The translations under genes were made by a program, and so were the position numbers. From positions 3,874,001 through 3,938,000 of the forward strand of contig NC_012914.1 of the NCBI RefSeq assembly GCF_000023585.1: a DNA stretch of 64,000 nucleotides, in the 5' to 3' direction. Each line of letters opens with the position of its first letter. Positions within the stretch are counted from its first letter, which is position 1. Below are positions 27,513-36,563 of this stretch, in pieces. Source of the DNA: Paenibacillus sp. JDR-2. Its GTDB lineage: Bacteria > Bacillota > Bacilli > Paenibacillales > Paenibacillaceae. The notes beneath the pieces were generated by a model. The model was given only the letters and a program-made list of their open reading frames with translations. It ran no database searches and was not told the DNA's origin.

Positions 27513-28277
27513 CTATAAACCGCCGTATCGCCGGGCACGTCGCTGATATTCTTGAATGGCTTCCTGCAGATGAGCTTCGGAAAACTCCGGCCAATAAACG
27601 TTTGTAAACCACATCTCGCTATAAGCTAACTGCCACAGCATGAAGTTACTCAGCCTGAGTTCGCCGCTCGTACGGATCAAGAGATCGGGATCAGGAATGT
27701 CTCCGCTCAACAATCGGCTGGAGAGCAGCTGCTCGTCAATCTGCTCGGTCGATAAACGTCCGTCCTGTACATCGGCAGCAATTTCTTTGATCGCTTCAAG
27801 CATTTCCCTGCGACCGCCATAATTAAGAGCAAAATTGAGTACGAGTCCAGTATTATTAGCCGTTTTCGTAATAGCTTCCTCAACAGCGCTGAGCGTAAAC
27901 GACGGCAGATTTTCCTTATGCCCCATCATGCGAACTTGAACGTTTTTTTCAATGAGCTCTGCCAGCTCAATTTCCAAAAATTGCTGGGGAAGCTTCATCA
28001 GGAACTCAACTTCGTCTTTGGGCCGCTTCCAGTTTTCCGTGGAAAAAGCGTACAATGTCAAATATTTGACACCAAGACGATCTGCCTCCATTACGATGCG
28101 CTTCACCGTTTTCATACCAGTATGATGACCGGCGATCCGCGGAAGTCCACGTTTCTTCGCCCAACGTCCGTTGCCGTCCATAATAATGGCGATATGCTTC
28201 GGGACATTGTCAGCTGCCAACGGTTCAGCCGCATTCGAGGACGATTTGCCGAGTTTAGCCCAAAGTCGACTGATCAT
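27513..28277 (-). CDS. uppS: Undecaprenyl diphosphate synthase
   Basis: cis-Prenyltransferase making the C55 lipid carrier for peptidoglycan and teichoic acids. The 254-aa protein has the catalytic Asp34 in IAIIMDGNGRWAKKRG, YLTLYAFSTENWKRP and the C-terminal RTSGELRLSNFMLWQ. The ATG at 28277 behind GGGAGGAACAAAC was preferred to an upstream codon inside the frr terminator. That terminator ends only about 12 nt before the binding site, so expression must depend on read-through. Confidence 0.95.
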   Translation of the reverse strand: MISRLWAKLGKSSSNAAEPLAADNVPKHIAIIMDGNGRWAKKRGLPRIAGHHTGMKTVKRIVMEADRLGVKYLTLYAFSTENWKRPKDEVEFLMKLPQQFLEIELAELIEKNVQVRMMGHKENLPSFTLSAVEEAITKTANNTGLVLNFALNYGGRREMLEAIKEIAADVQDGRLSTEQIDEQLLSSRLLSGDIPDPDLLIRTSGELRLSNFMLWQLAYSEMWFTNVYWPEFSEAHLQEAIQEYQRRARRYGGL

Positions 28278-28300
28278 GTTTGTTCCTCCCACCCGGAATT

Positions 28301-28333
28301 CAAAAAAACCAAACCCCACCTGACGGAGGGGCT
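28301..28333 (-). terminator. Intrinsic terminator between frr and uppS
   Basis: AGCCCCTCC-GTCA-GGTGGGGT forms a GC-rich stem with one mismatch, followed on the minus strand by TTGGTTTTTTTG. It is very close to the uppS ribosome binding site, so it probably reduces rather than stops downstream transcription. Confidence 0.85.
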
Positions 28334-28343
28334 GTAGGCGCAA

Positions 28344-28897
28344 TTATACTTCCATAATCTCTTTCTCTTTAGCTACCAGTACTTTATCAACTTCAGCGAT
28401 GAAACGGTCAGTTGCTTTTTGAATGTCTTCTTGATGACGACGGGATTCGTCTTCGGAAATCGTCGTTTTCTCAAGCTTTTTAATATCGTCATTTGCATCG
28501 CGACGGATGTTGCGGATTGCAACTTTCGCTTCTTCGCCAAACTTCTTCGTTGTTTTAACAAGCTCTGAACGGCGTTCTTCAGTAAGCGGCGGCAAAGTGA
28601 TGCGGATAGCCGAACCATCGTTGGATGGAGTCAGGCCAAGATCGGATTTCATAATCGCTTTTTCGATCGCAGCGATCGACGATTTATCCCATGGCTGGAT
28701 AAACAGCGTGCGGGAATCCGGAACATTAATATTCGCTAATTGCGCAACGGGCGTAGGCGCCCCGTAATATTCAACTTGAACACGGTCGAGCAAAGCAGGC
28801 GTTGCCCGTCCAGCACGAAGTGTAGCCAGATCACGTTTCAAAGCACCGATTGCTTTCTCCATACGCTCTTCTGCACTTTTCTTAATTGCTTGCGGCA

Positions 28898-28898
<1 letters not shown>
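28344..28898 (-). CDS. frr: Ribosome recycling factor
   Basis: Splits post-termination ribosomes together with EF-G. The 184-aa, tRNA-shaped family is recognisable by [20 protein letters not shown] near the N-terminus, [14 protein letters not shown] and the C-terminal helix ending [15 protein letters not shown]. The start overlaps the pyrH stop as TAATG, with GAGAGGAAG upstream. It is followed by an intrinsic terminator. Confidence 0.97.
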
Positions 28899-29668
<770 letters not shown>

Positions 29669-29678
29669 CTATTATTTA

Positions 29679-29707
29679 GAAAAAAAAGAGCGGGGCGAAC
29701 GCCCCGC
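29679..29707 (-). terminator. Intrinsic terminator after tsf
   Basis: GCGGGGC-GTTC-GCCCCGC is followed by TCTTTTTTTT on the minus strand, a textbook intrinsic terminator about 20 bp after the tsf stop. Confidence 0.95.
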
Positions 29708-29725
29708 CCCGCCTGTGCGTTCGGT

Positions 29726-30376
29726 TTACAGTTTTGCTTGAGCCATAACTTCTTCAACGAAGTTATCCACTTTTTTCTCCAAGCCTTCGCCCAGTTCGTA
29801 ACGAACGAAGCGACGGATCGAGATGTTCTCACCGATAGCGCTGATTTTCTCGTTCAGAAGAGCCGAGATTGTTTTGTCCGGATCTTTAACGAAGGATTGC
29901 TCCATCAAGCAATATTCTTCATAGTATTTCGAGATACGGCCGTCAACCATTTTCTCAACGATTTTTTCCGGTTTGCCTTCGTTCAGAGCTTGAGCTTTCA
30001 AGATCTCGCGCTCTTTTTCGATTTCCTCAGCCGGAACTTCTTCGCGTTTTACGAACTTAGGGTTCGCTGCAGCAATGTGCATTGCGATGTCACGAGCGAA
30101 AGTACGGAATTGATCTGTTTTAGCTACGAAGTCAGTCTCGCAGTTGATTTCAACCAGAACGCCGATACGGCCGCCTGCATGGATATACGATTCAACTACG
30201 CCTTCAGTTGCAACACGGCCAGCTTTGTTAGCAGCCGCGGACAGACCTTTTTCACGAAGCAATTCAATCGCTTTTGTGATGTCGCCGTTTGTTTCGTCCA
30301 ATGCTTTCTTGCAATCGAGCATACCTGCTCCAGTTCTTTCACGAAGTTCTTTTACTGCGCTTGCGGATACCGCCAT
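29726..30376 (-). CDS. tsf: Elongation factor Ts (short form)
   Basis: Nucleotide exchange factor of EF-Tu. The product is 216 aa, shorter than B. subtilis EF-Ts (293 aa), with the conserved N-terminal [19 protein letters not shown], a core [10 protein letters not shown] and [15 protein letters not shown]. The ATG at 30376 is preceded by AGGAGGGCTAATC. The shorter length reflects a reduced core domain, not truncation, since the C-terminal [15 protein letters not shown] motif is present. It lies between rpsB and pyrH. Confidence 0.96.
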   Translation of the reverse strand: MAVSASAVKELRERTGAGMLDCKKALDETNGDITKAIELLREKGLSAAANKAGRVATEGVVESYIHAGGRIGVLVEINCETDFVAKTDQFRTFARDIAMHIAAANPKFVKREEVPAEEIEKEREILKAQALNEGKPEKIVEKMVDGRISKYYEEYCLMEQSFVKDPDKTISALLNEKISAIGENISIRRFVRYELGEGLEKKVDNFVEEVMAQAKL

Positions 30377-30417
30377 GATTAGCCCTCCTGGAAATTCCAT
30401 TTTTAGTTTTTACGTTC

Positions 30418-30460
30418 AAAAAAAGGGCGGTGAGAGGCTTTCACCTTCTGACCACCCTTT
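30418..30460 (-). terminator. Terminator/attenuator between rpsB and tsf
   Basis: AAAGGGTGGT and ACCGCCCTTT form the outer stem with a smaller AGG / CCT pairing inside, followed by seven T on the minus strand. As tsf has no obvious promoter in the remaining 40 bp, it probably only lowers tsf relative to rpsB. Confidence 0.8.
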
Positions 30461-30480
30461 GTTGTAGCAATTATATCGGA

Positions 30481-31179
30481 TTAAGCAGTTGTTTGCTCGC
30501 CTTGGTTAGCTTCCACGATAGCGTCAGCCATTTTGGACGTCAGCAATTTAACTGCGCGAATCGCGTCGTCATTGCCTGGAATTACATAATCGATTTCGTC
30601 CGGATCGCAGTTAGTATCAACGATACCTACGATTGGGATACCGAGTTTGCGTGCTTCAGCAACAGCGATACGCTCTTTGCGAGGATCGATGATGAACAGC
30701 GCGCTAGGCAGGCCTTTCATGCCTTTGATGCCGCCGAGGAATTTTTCCAGACGGTCTTTTTCTTTGTTAAGAATGATAACTTCTTTTTTAGGCAGTACTT
30801 CGAAAGTACCGTCTTCCGACCATTTTTCGAGTTGACGCAGACGGTCAATACGTTTTTGGATCGTTTGGAAGTTAGTCAGCGTACCACCCAACCAACGTTG
30901 GTTGATGTAGAAGTTGCCGCAACGTTCAGCTTCTTCTTTAACCGAGTCTTGAGCTTGTTTTTTCGTACCTACGAACAGCATAGTGCCGCCCTCAGCAGCG
31001 ACAGAACGTACGAAGTTGTAAGCCTCTTCGACTTTCTTAACTGTTTTTTGCAGGTCGATAATGTAAATTCCGTTTCTTTCTGTGAAGATATAACGATCCA
31101 TCTTAGGGTTCCAACGACGAGTTTGGTGACCGAAGTGTACCCCAGCTTCGAGAAGCTGTTTCATGGAAATAACCGCCAT
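30481..31179 (-). CDS. rpsB: 30S ribosomal protein S2
   Basis: Late-assembling small-subunit protein. The 232-aa product has [19 protein letters not shown] at the start, [17 protein letters not shown] and the family signatures [10 protein letters not shown] and [10 protein letters not shown]. The ATG at 31179 was chosen because GTG and TTG codons upstream lie inside or too near AGGAGG. It has its own promoter and a structured leader. Confidence 0.98.
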   Translation of the reverse strand: MAVISMKQLLEAGVHFGHQTRRWNPKMDRYIFTERNGIYIIDLQKTVKKVEEAYNFVRSVAAEGGTMLFVGTKKQAQDSVKEEAERCGNFYINQRWLGGTLTNFQTIQKRIDRLRQLEKWSEDGTFEVLPKKEVIILNKEKDRLEKFLGGIKGMKGLPSALFIIDPRKERIAVAEARKLGIPIVGIVDTNCDPDEIDYVIPGNDDAIRAVKLLTSKMADAIVEANQGEQTTA

Positions 31180-31188
31180 ATTCAACAC

Positions 31189-31300
31189 ACCTCCTGTTAT
31201 GGTTTTTAGTGATTACCTCCGCCCATCGCATCTTCCGCTAAAACTTCCGGCGACCGGAAGCACCATTATCGGAATTAATAGGCGTGTGTTTTTAACACCG
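31189..31300 (-). promoter_or_regulatory. rpsB 5' leader with conserved-looking hairpins
   Basis: The leader of about 110 nt carries GTGTT-AAA-AACAC, a GC-rich hairpin CTTCCGG-TCG-CCGGAAG (31260-31244), and GTTTTAG pairing with CTAAAAAC across the stretch before the binding site. Ribosomal protein S2 leaders are autoregulatory in several bacteria, so this is a reasonable candidate, but no defined binding motif was matched. Confidence 0.4.
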
Positions 31301-31306
31301 TCAATT

Positions 31307-31335
31307 ACTATAACATATCTGCCTAGTCGGTGCAA
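31307..31335 (-). promoter_or_regulatory. Sigma-A-type promoter of rpsB (extended -10)
   Basis: TTGCAC (31335-31330), 17 bp, then TGT-TATAGT, whose -10 hexamer is at 31312-31307, with the extended TGn element. It lies between the MltG-like gene and rpsB, separating the motility genes from the translation operon. Confidence 0.65.
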
Positions 31336-31366
31336 CAGATGATTGTCGAAATTTTGCAGTTTGTCC

Positions 31367-31915
31367 TTACCCCTTCATTTGCTGCTCGAATTCCGATTTG
31401 GTAAGCGGTTGGCTTGTCAGAATACGAATGATGTCTGCTACCGTCGGATTCCCTTCAAAAATGAAATAACCGGCACGGACAGGCTTATCCTTCATGGCTT
31501 TGATAAAAGCGTCCTTGTCCGAGATCAGTTTCTGTTCAGCCAGCAGCTCAGTGGTGTCCGTTAAGTTCATTCCGCCTGTAATGCGAACCTGCCGTTTTTT
31601 AACCGCTTCTTCGGCTTTCTTATCATCGTTCTTACCGCTATCAGCCGGCGGTTCCGAGGCTTTAACAAAAGGTGACTCCTCCGGCTTCTCCGCTGCCGGC
31701 TTGGCTGTTTCCACCGTATTCTGGCTCGCTTTATCCCGCTCCTCCGCAAGCTTCTCGTCCAGCTCCGCCTGCGTGTACAGCTTGGGCTCCCCATCTTCGA
31801 ATCCGTTCGAAAGCTTCTGCTGGCTTTCATCCCCTATCTGCATCAGCTGCAGCAAAATAGCGCCGGCAATAATGCCGACACCTAATCCTGCTATAAAGGA
31901 GCGGTTCTTAAACAT
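31367..31915 (-). CDS. MltG/YceG-like membrane protein lacking the transglycosylase domain
   Basis: A 182-aa protein with an N-terminal membrane anchor (about 8-26), a charged Glu/Lys/Pro-rich linker and a small C-terminal domain. The C-terminal stretch ELLAEQKLISDKDAFIKAM, GYFIFEGNPTVADIIRIL resembles the LysM-like substrate-binding part of MltG/YceG endolytic transglycosylases, where GxYxLxxxxxxxxIL is typical, but the catalytic YceG domain with its Glu is missing. The start is ATG at 31915 behind AGGAGAAGG, overlapping the swrB-like gene. Function unknown; a cell-wall-binding role near the flagellar locus is a guess. Confidence 0.7.
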   Translation of the reverse strand: MFKNRSFIAGLGVGIIAGAILLQLMQIGDESQQKLSNGFEDGEPKLYTQAELDEKLAEERDKASQNTVETAKPAAEKPEESPFVKASEPPADSGKNDDKKAEEAVKKRQVRITGGMNLTDTTELLAEQKLISDKDAFIKAMKDKPVRAGYFIFEGNPTVADIIRILTSQPLTKSEFEQQMKG

Positions 31916-32462
31916 AAGCCTTCTCCTCCTGCTTGGCCAGCTGTAAGATAAGCTGAACTTCGCCTTTGTTCATGCTCAGCTTTTTTGCAATGGCTTCGAT
32001 AGACTTGCCTTGATTATATAAATCAAATAAATCAGGATAACGCAGCTGAATGCCCGATGCGGGCGATTGGGGCTCCGATTCAATGATTAACGGCTCTTCC
32101 GCCGCAAGAGCGGCTTTTGCCATTCCGGAGACTGGCATCGTTTGCGCAGCCATCAACAGATCGTTTTGACGCTGCTGCTGAAGAAAAGCAAGCTGCTGCT
32201 CAAGCAGCAGACATTTACTCTCGAGTTCTGCCAACCGATGTTTGCTTGCTTCCGTCTGCTGTTTTCCCTCTTCCCGCAATGCCGAAACAAGCTTCACCAG
32301 TTGTTGATGGTCCTGCTCCGAATTCTCCATAAATTGCTCAAGGGCGATCTCCATATTGCGCGTATCCTTAGCCTCCTGTCGTTGCTGCTTTCTTGGCAGA
32401 AATAACGAAGCTACGGCTACGACCGCACCGAGCAGTACAATATAAGTCCAGTTTGACATCAT
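31908..32462 (-). CDS. swrB: SwrB-like membrane protein (DUF6115-type)
   Basis: A 184-aa protein with one N-terminal membrane segment (about 5-22), a coiled coil (about 30-100), and a C-terminal helix-turn-helix-like module (YNQGKSIEAIAKKLSMNKGE). This architecture and its place between sigD and rpsB match B. subtilis SwrB (YlxL), which promotes flagellar assembly and raises sigma-D activity. Sequence identity to SwrB could not be measured here, so the name rests on architecture and synteny. The ATG at 32462 has GAGGGTG upstream. Confidence 0.65.
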   Translation of the reverse strand: MMSNWTYIVLLGAVVAVASLFLPRKQQRQEAKDTRNMEIALEQFMENSEQDHQQLVKLVSALREEGKQQTEASKHRLAELESKCLLLEQQLAFLQQQRQNDLLMAAQTMPVSGMAKAALAAEEPLIIESEPQSPASGIQLRYPDLFDLYNQGKSIEAIAKKLSMNKGEVQLILQLAKQEEKAYV

Positions 32463-32489
32463 TCACACCCTCTACAAACAATGCTGTTC

Positions 32490-32807
32490 TTAAAGCGAAA
32501 TATCCACGTGATGCCCTTTATAGGGATGTTCGGCCTTTTCCTCCGTATTCCCGGTTTCCTCCTGCCTCCGCTTCCGTTTGGCGAGATAAGGATTTCCGTT
32601 CTGACGGTCCCGATTATTGCGAACATTCGTTCCGCCCGTCTGTTCAACGCCGGTATTCTTGCTCCGCAATTGTTCGGTTTGCTTGGATGCCAGTTCTGCT
32701 AAGCGCGATAGCTCTGCATTCGCCTTATGATTCAACTGGCTTTGTATTCCGCCCGCTTCCGGAGTACGCGGGATCGACCATTGCAAATCAATAGGCTTAA
32801 ACGGCAT
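32490..32807 (-). CDS. Small conserved hypothetical protein near sigD
   Basis: A 105-aa hydrophilic protein that starts MPFKPIDLQWSIPRTPEAG and is otherwise Arg/Asn/Lys/Gln-rich and probably disordered (NNRDRQNGNPYLAKRKRRQ). The short N-terminal PIDLQ.SIPRT motif resembles that of small uncharacterised proteins encoded near motility genes in Firmicutes, but this is from memory and the function is unknown. There is no signal peptide or membrane segment. The ATG at 32807 has AAGGAGCTTG upstream; it lies 14 bp after the FapA-like gene. Confidence 0.75.
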   Translation of the reverse strand: MPFKPIDLQWSIPRTPEAGGIQSQLNHKANAELSRLAELASKQTEQLRSKNTGVEQTGGTNVRNNRDRQNGNPYLAKRKRRQEETGNTEEKAEHPYKGHHVDISL

Positions 32808-32821
32808 TTACAAGCTCCTTC

Positions 32822-34225
32822 CTACGAGAAAGGTAATTGTACGATATCTCCATCCGTATATCGGAAAGAAACACGCTGAACCGGATCTTTAATGAAACGC
32901 GTATAACGTCCGATCACAATTTTGATGCCGCCGTACACCGTATGGCTGACATCTACCTTTGCTTTATCGGTATCCTCAAGCGTTCTCTCAATCTCCAGAA
33001 TACGCTCTCTGATCCGGTCGATCTCGGCGGTTGTCTGGCGTCTGGTTGCGCCCAGCTTGATCCGCATGGCCATCTTCTGATCGTTTAACTGATCCATCGC
33101 AGCTTGCTGGTCAAGAATCGCTAATGCTTTCTCCGTCTTGTCGATCGCATCCATATGCTTGCGGAGAGTTAAACGCAGCTCCTGCAGCTCGGAACGGGAC
33201 TCTGGCTGCACGCCAACTTCAATTGCGGTCGCCGTTGACATCGTATTGCCGATAACGCGCGCGGAGACCTGCTCAACAGCTTGTATGGAACCGCCTACAA
33301 TTAGTCCTTTCGAACCTTGGCAAATAACATTGCGGCCAGCCCGAACATGCGAATGCATTATACTCTGAGACACTAATACATCCTCGCCGGCAATAACATT
33401 GCTGTCTTGGATGAAAGAGCTCTTTACGTTTTTTTGAGCTTTAACGTAGCCTTTGTTGCCAGCCATGATTCCGCCCGTTATTTCAATAGAACCCTCGGAT
33501 TCCAGCTCGGCACCCTCTACTCCGCCTATTACGCGGATATCACCTGAGGCTTTTACCCGAAATCCGCTGAGAACATTACCGCGAATGACCACCGTTCCGA
33601 CAAAATCAATGTTGCCGACTCTATAATCAACGTCTCCGTTAACTTCATACACCGGGAAAACGTTTACTTTCTCTTTGTCAGTAATCGTAATAAGACCGTC
33701 AATTAAGGCATACATGGCCGTCTGGTTCTCGTTTACAACAACGTTTTTACCTACCTTAAACCTAGCCTGCTTGCCTTGCTTGGCGGGAATCTCGTCGCCC
33801 GTTACCATCATGCCGGGTGAACCAAAAAGAGCATCGACCCGCTCTGCAATTAACTGACCGCGCTTTACGTTTTTTAGCCGGGAAACTTCTTTAAAATCCA
33901 CCTTGCCGTCTTCCAGCTCTGCAGGACGTTGGGTCTGCTCCTGCATGTCATAAGCGAAACGGATAGATCCGTCCTTACCTGGCGTAGCCGGATTACCAAC
34001 AGCAATTAACGTTTGCTCTTTGCAATACGCAAGCGTATTGGTGCAAATTTCATTTAACAGACTTGTTCGTATCCCATATACAACGCCCTTGCTGCGTACA
34101 AATCGTTCCAATTGACCGGGAGTACAGTCGAAATCCTCGGTGATCCGGTTAAAGGTCAGTAAGGCAGACAGCTTGTCAGCTGATATCTGGATACGCAAGT
34201 AAGATTCCAATAAATGGTCTTCCAC
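32822..34225 (-). CDS. FapA family protein (DUF342)
   Basis: A 467-aa soluble protein of the DUF342/FapA family. An N-terminal region is followed by a beta-helix-like core of polymer-forming-protein repeats (VNGDVDYRVGNIDFVGTVVI, GNVLSGFRVKASGDIRV, AGRNVICQGSKGLIVGG) and a C-terminal coiled coil (about 345-430). The start is GTG at 34225 with AGGGAGTAGG upstream, 15 bp after the sigD stop. Family members occur near chemotaxis and motility genes in many bacteria, and their biochemical role is unsettled; a flagellar or cell-surface link is inferred from context only. Confidence 0.8.
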   Translation of the reverse strand: MEDHLLESYLRIQISADKLSALLTFNRITEDFDCTPGQLERFVRSKGVVYGIRTSLLNEICTNTLAYCKEQTLIAVGNPATPGKDGSIRFAYDMQEQTQRPAELEDGKVDFKEVSRLKNVKRGQLIAERVDALFGSPGMMVTGDEIPAKQGKQARFKVGKNVVVNENQTAMYALIDGLITITDKEKVNVFPVYEVNGDVDYRVGNIDFVGTVVIRGNVLSGFRVKASGDIRVIGGVEGAELESEGSIEITGGIMAGNKGYVKAQKNVKSSFIQDSNVIAGEDVLVSQSIMHSHVRAGRNVICQGSKGLIVGGSIQAVEQVSARVIGNTMSTATAIEVGVQPESRSELQELRLTLRKHMDAIDKTEKALAILDQQAAMDQLNDQKMAMRIKLGATRRQTTAEIDRIRERILEIERTLEDTDKAKVDVSHTVYGGIKIVIGRYTRFIKDPVQRVSFRYTDGDIVQLPFS

Positions 34226-34240
34226 CTTGCCTACTCCCTT

Positions 34241-35011
34241 CTAGTGCTGCAGTAATTGATCTTTATGTTTCGCTAATGCTCCGCGCAGCCGTAATATTGC
34301 TTTCGAATGCAGCTGGGAAATCCTTGATGGGGATAACGACATTACTTCTGCTATCTCGCTTAACGATAATTCTTCATAATAAAAGAGCGAGATAACGGTG
34401 CGTTCCTTCTCTGTTAATTTCTCAATTCCGCTAATAAGAGAGTCTTTCAGGAAAAACTCATGCGCTTTATGGTCAGGATTTTTGGCCCGTTCATCAATAA
34501 GCAGCGAAAGTCTTGTCTCCGATTCTTCTTCGCGGATCGGATCTTCAAGCGAGCATACCGTTGTAATCGCAATCTCATGAAGCATCGTGGTAAATTCCTT
34601 CTCGCTGACATTCAAATATTGACTGATCTCAGCGTCAGAAACGGAACGCAAGTACTTCTGCTCCAGGCTTTGATAAGCTTCTTCAATACGCTTCGCCTTC
34701 TCGCGTACCGAACGCGGCACCCAGTCACCCTGGCGAAGACCGTCGATAATCGATCCCCGGATTCTCCAGGATGCATAGGTTTCGAACTGTAAACCGCGAC
34801 AGTAATCGAATTTCTCGATCGCATCGATAAGTCCCATGACTCCGTTGCTGGCAAGATCATCCTTAAGGACATTCTTGGGCAATCCAATCGCCATACGGTT
34901 CGTTACATAATCGACCAAAGGCAAGAATTGCTCGATGAGACGTTTCTTAGCTTCAAGATCGCCTTCCTCTTTCCACGCTCGCCACAAATCCAAATTCGCA
35001 GTCGCAATCAT
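34241..35011 (-). CDS. sigD: RNA polymerase sigma factor SigD (FliA/WhiG family)
   Basis: Alternative sigma factor for late flagellar, chemotaxis and autolysin genes. The 256-aa protein has region 2 (LVDYVTNRMAIGLPKNV ... FETYASWRIRGSIIDGLR), region 3 (EEAYQSLEQKYLRSVSDAEI) and region 4 with a helix-turn-helix (LSLSEIAEVMSLSPSRISQLH). The ATG at 35011 with GGAGG 8 nt upstream was preferred to the GTG three codons earlier. It sits at the end of the fla/che operon as in B. subtilis, where distance from the promoter influences the share of motile cells. Confidence 0.95.
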   Translation of the reverse strand: MIATANLDLWRAWKEEGDLEAKKRLIEQFLPLVDYVTNRMAIGLPKNVLKDDLASNGVMGLIDAIEKFDYCRGLQFETYASWRIRGSIIDGLRQGDWVPRSVREKAKRIEEAYQSLEQKYLRSVSDAEISQYLNVSEKEFTTMLHEIAITTVCSLEDPIREEESETRLSLLIDERAKNPDHKAHEFFLKDSLISGIEKLTEKERTVISLFYYEELSLSEIAEVMSLSPSRISQLHSKAILRLRGALAKHKDQLLQH

Positions 35012-35016
35012 GTCAC

Positions 35017-35448
35017 TCACCCTCCACTCAGATGACGAATGGCCTTAGCCAATTCCTCAGGCTCTTTATTCTGCGTTGATACCAGCTTTGGCGGCGTTAA
35101 CGGCTTAAACTGACTTTGTTGTTCCTGATGTTGTACTTCCTGAGCCTTATGGCCGTCCATCTGTGATTTGAGCAGTTGGTTTAAGTCTTCGCTCTCATCG
35201 GGAGTTTGGAGATCAAGCTGTGTTCCTTTTCCTTCTTCTCCGGCTGTCTCAGCTTGATGCATCACTGGCGGACGAAGGATAAAGGCCAGTACAAACCGCA
35301 ATACAAATGCAATCGCAGCAAAGGCGATGAAAGCATACATGCTGCGCATCAGCATGACAGACAGCGGGTTTTTACCAATCGAAAATAATAAGGTTAATAC
35401 CGCGCCAACAATCCCCAAGCCGACATTCCATCGCCAATTTCCAACCAT
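35017..35448 (-). CDS. Uncharacterised membrane protein between cheD and sigD
   Basis: A 143-aa protein with two N-terminal hydrophobic segments (about 8-26 and 34-60) and a hydrophilic Gln/Glu-rich C-terminal tail ending in LAKAIRHLSGG. I do not recognise a family. It is translationally packed into the operon (start 1 nt after the cheD stop, end just before sigD), which implies co-expression with chemotaxis and motility genes. No counterpart sits here in B. subtilis. Confidence 0.75.
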   Translation of the reverse strand: MVGNWRWNVGLGIVGAVLTLLFSIGKNPLSVMLMRSMYAFIAFAAIAFVLRFVLAFILRPPVMHQAETAGEEGKGTQLDLQTPDESEDLNQLLKSQMDGHKAQEVQHQEQQSQFKPLTPPKLVSTQNKEPEELAKAIRHLSGG

Positions 35449-35449
35449 T

Positions 35450-35944
35450 TCAAATCTCCTTTATTCCAAACTGCACGCTTCTTATGGTTAATACACCGCT
35501 GCTGCTGTCAATTTCGATCGTGCGGCCATAATTCCCGCCTGTATCCTGTCCCAACACAGGGATTGAATAGTTCGCGAGAATTTCCAAACAGGATTCAACA
35601 TTCCGGGGTCCGATCCGCATCGAATCCGATTGGCCCGAGAAGGCAAACATTTGCGCTCCGCCGGCCATTTTTGCTGCTAGACGCCCGATAACGGCGCCTT
35701 CTGCTTTCATCTGCCCAATAAGCTCAGGAATTGCCGTATCCGCATATTTGGCAATATTCATGGTCGACTCTCTGGCAATTTCTGAAGATGGCAGCATAAC
35801 ATGCGCCATACCCGCAATTCGTGCAACAGGATCGTATAACGTCAGTCCGACACAAGAGCCTAGTCCTGTTGTCCTCAGATGTGCTCCGCCCGCAGCCCAT
35901 TTTAAATCTGCCATGCCGACCTTGATCACATCTTGTTGGATCAT
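35450..35944 (-). CDS. cheD: Chemoreceptor glutamine deamidase CheD
   Basis: Deamidates Gln residues of chemoreceptors and partners with CheC. The 164-aa protein has the family core TTGLGSCVGLTLYD containing the catalytic Cys, followed by GMAHVMLPSS with the catalytic His and the KMAGGAQMFAF and IGPRNVE segments. The ATG overlaps the end of the cheC reading frame (ATGA), so CheD translation is coupled to the second half of cheC. This matters because cheC is interrupted upstream. Confidence 0.95.
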   Translation of the reverse strand: MIQQDVIKVGMADLKWAAGGAHLRTTGLGSCVGLTLYDPVARIAGMAHVMLPSSEIARESTMNIAKYADTAIPELIGQMKAEGAVIGRLAAKMAGGAQMFAFSGQSDSMRIGPRNVESCLEILANYSIPVLGQDTGGNYGRTIEIDSSSGVLTIRSVQFGIKEI

Positions 35945-36561
35945 TCGGTCAGTACTCCCAAGGATTGAAATATTTTAGTGAAGGAATCCGGGTCCGGAAT
36001 AAGGAAGAAATGTCCCTCCAGCTCTTCTCTGTCTTCAAGGAACGTTGTTTCAATAAGCAGGGCGGAATCACCCATCTCGCCGTATTGCATCAGTCCGTAA
36101 GTTAGGATTGGACCCGCCATATCTCTAGCAACGGAAGGAACGGAAGGCGCCATGGACAAGTTCGTGAAGTCAGCAAGGGAAGATAAATAGGATCCCGCCA
36201 AAATGTTGCCGATCTCGCAAAGGGCGGACATCTCCATCTCCGAGTAGCTGCCCTTTGAATCTTAATCCATGGACAGAAGCTGTCCCAACAGACGCTTCGC
36301 AGCATCCTCTTGGATGATGAAAAACATATTGCCTGGCGCTTCCCCTTCTACGCGAAGATATACGGCAATAACAACTTGTTCCGAGCCGCCGACCCGGTCT
36401 GCTACTTCTTCAAAAGGCAACAGGCTGACCTTCGGAACCGCCATGTCTACAGGCTTGTCCAGAAGGCGGGATAATGCGGTTGCCGCATTACCCGCCCCAA
36501 TATTGCCTACTTCCTTCAGAACATCCATTTCAAATGCTTTGAACCGGTTAAAGGCGTCCAC
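35941..36561 (-). pseudogene. cheC: CheC phosphatase gene interrupted by an in-frame TAA
   Basis: CheC dephosphorylates CheY-P and binds CheD. The gene reads through two phosphatase motifs, EVGNIGAGNAATALS in the first half (36561-36262) and EIGNILAGSYLSSLA in the second (36237-35941), in one frame, but an ochre codon at 36264-36262 separates them after residue 99. Between the stop and the next Met only nine codons lie, and the sequence continues homologous to CheC across the gap. GGAG stands 6 nt before the ATG at 36231, so the C-terminal half could be made separately. The first half starts with GTG at 36561. It could be a pseudogene, a split gene, a read-through case or a sequence error. 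Confidence 0.85.
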
Positions 36562-36563
36562 AC

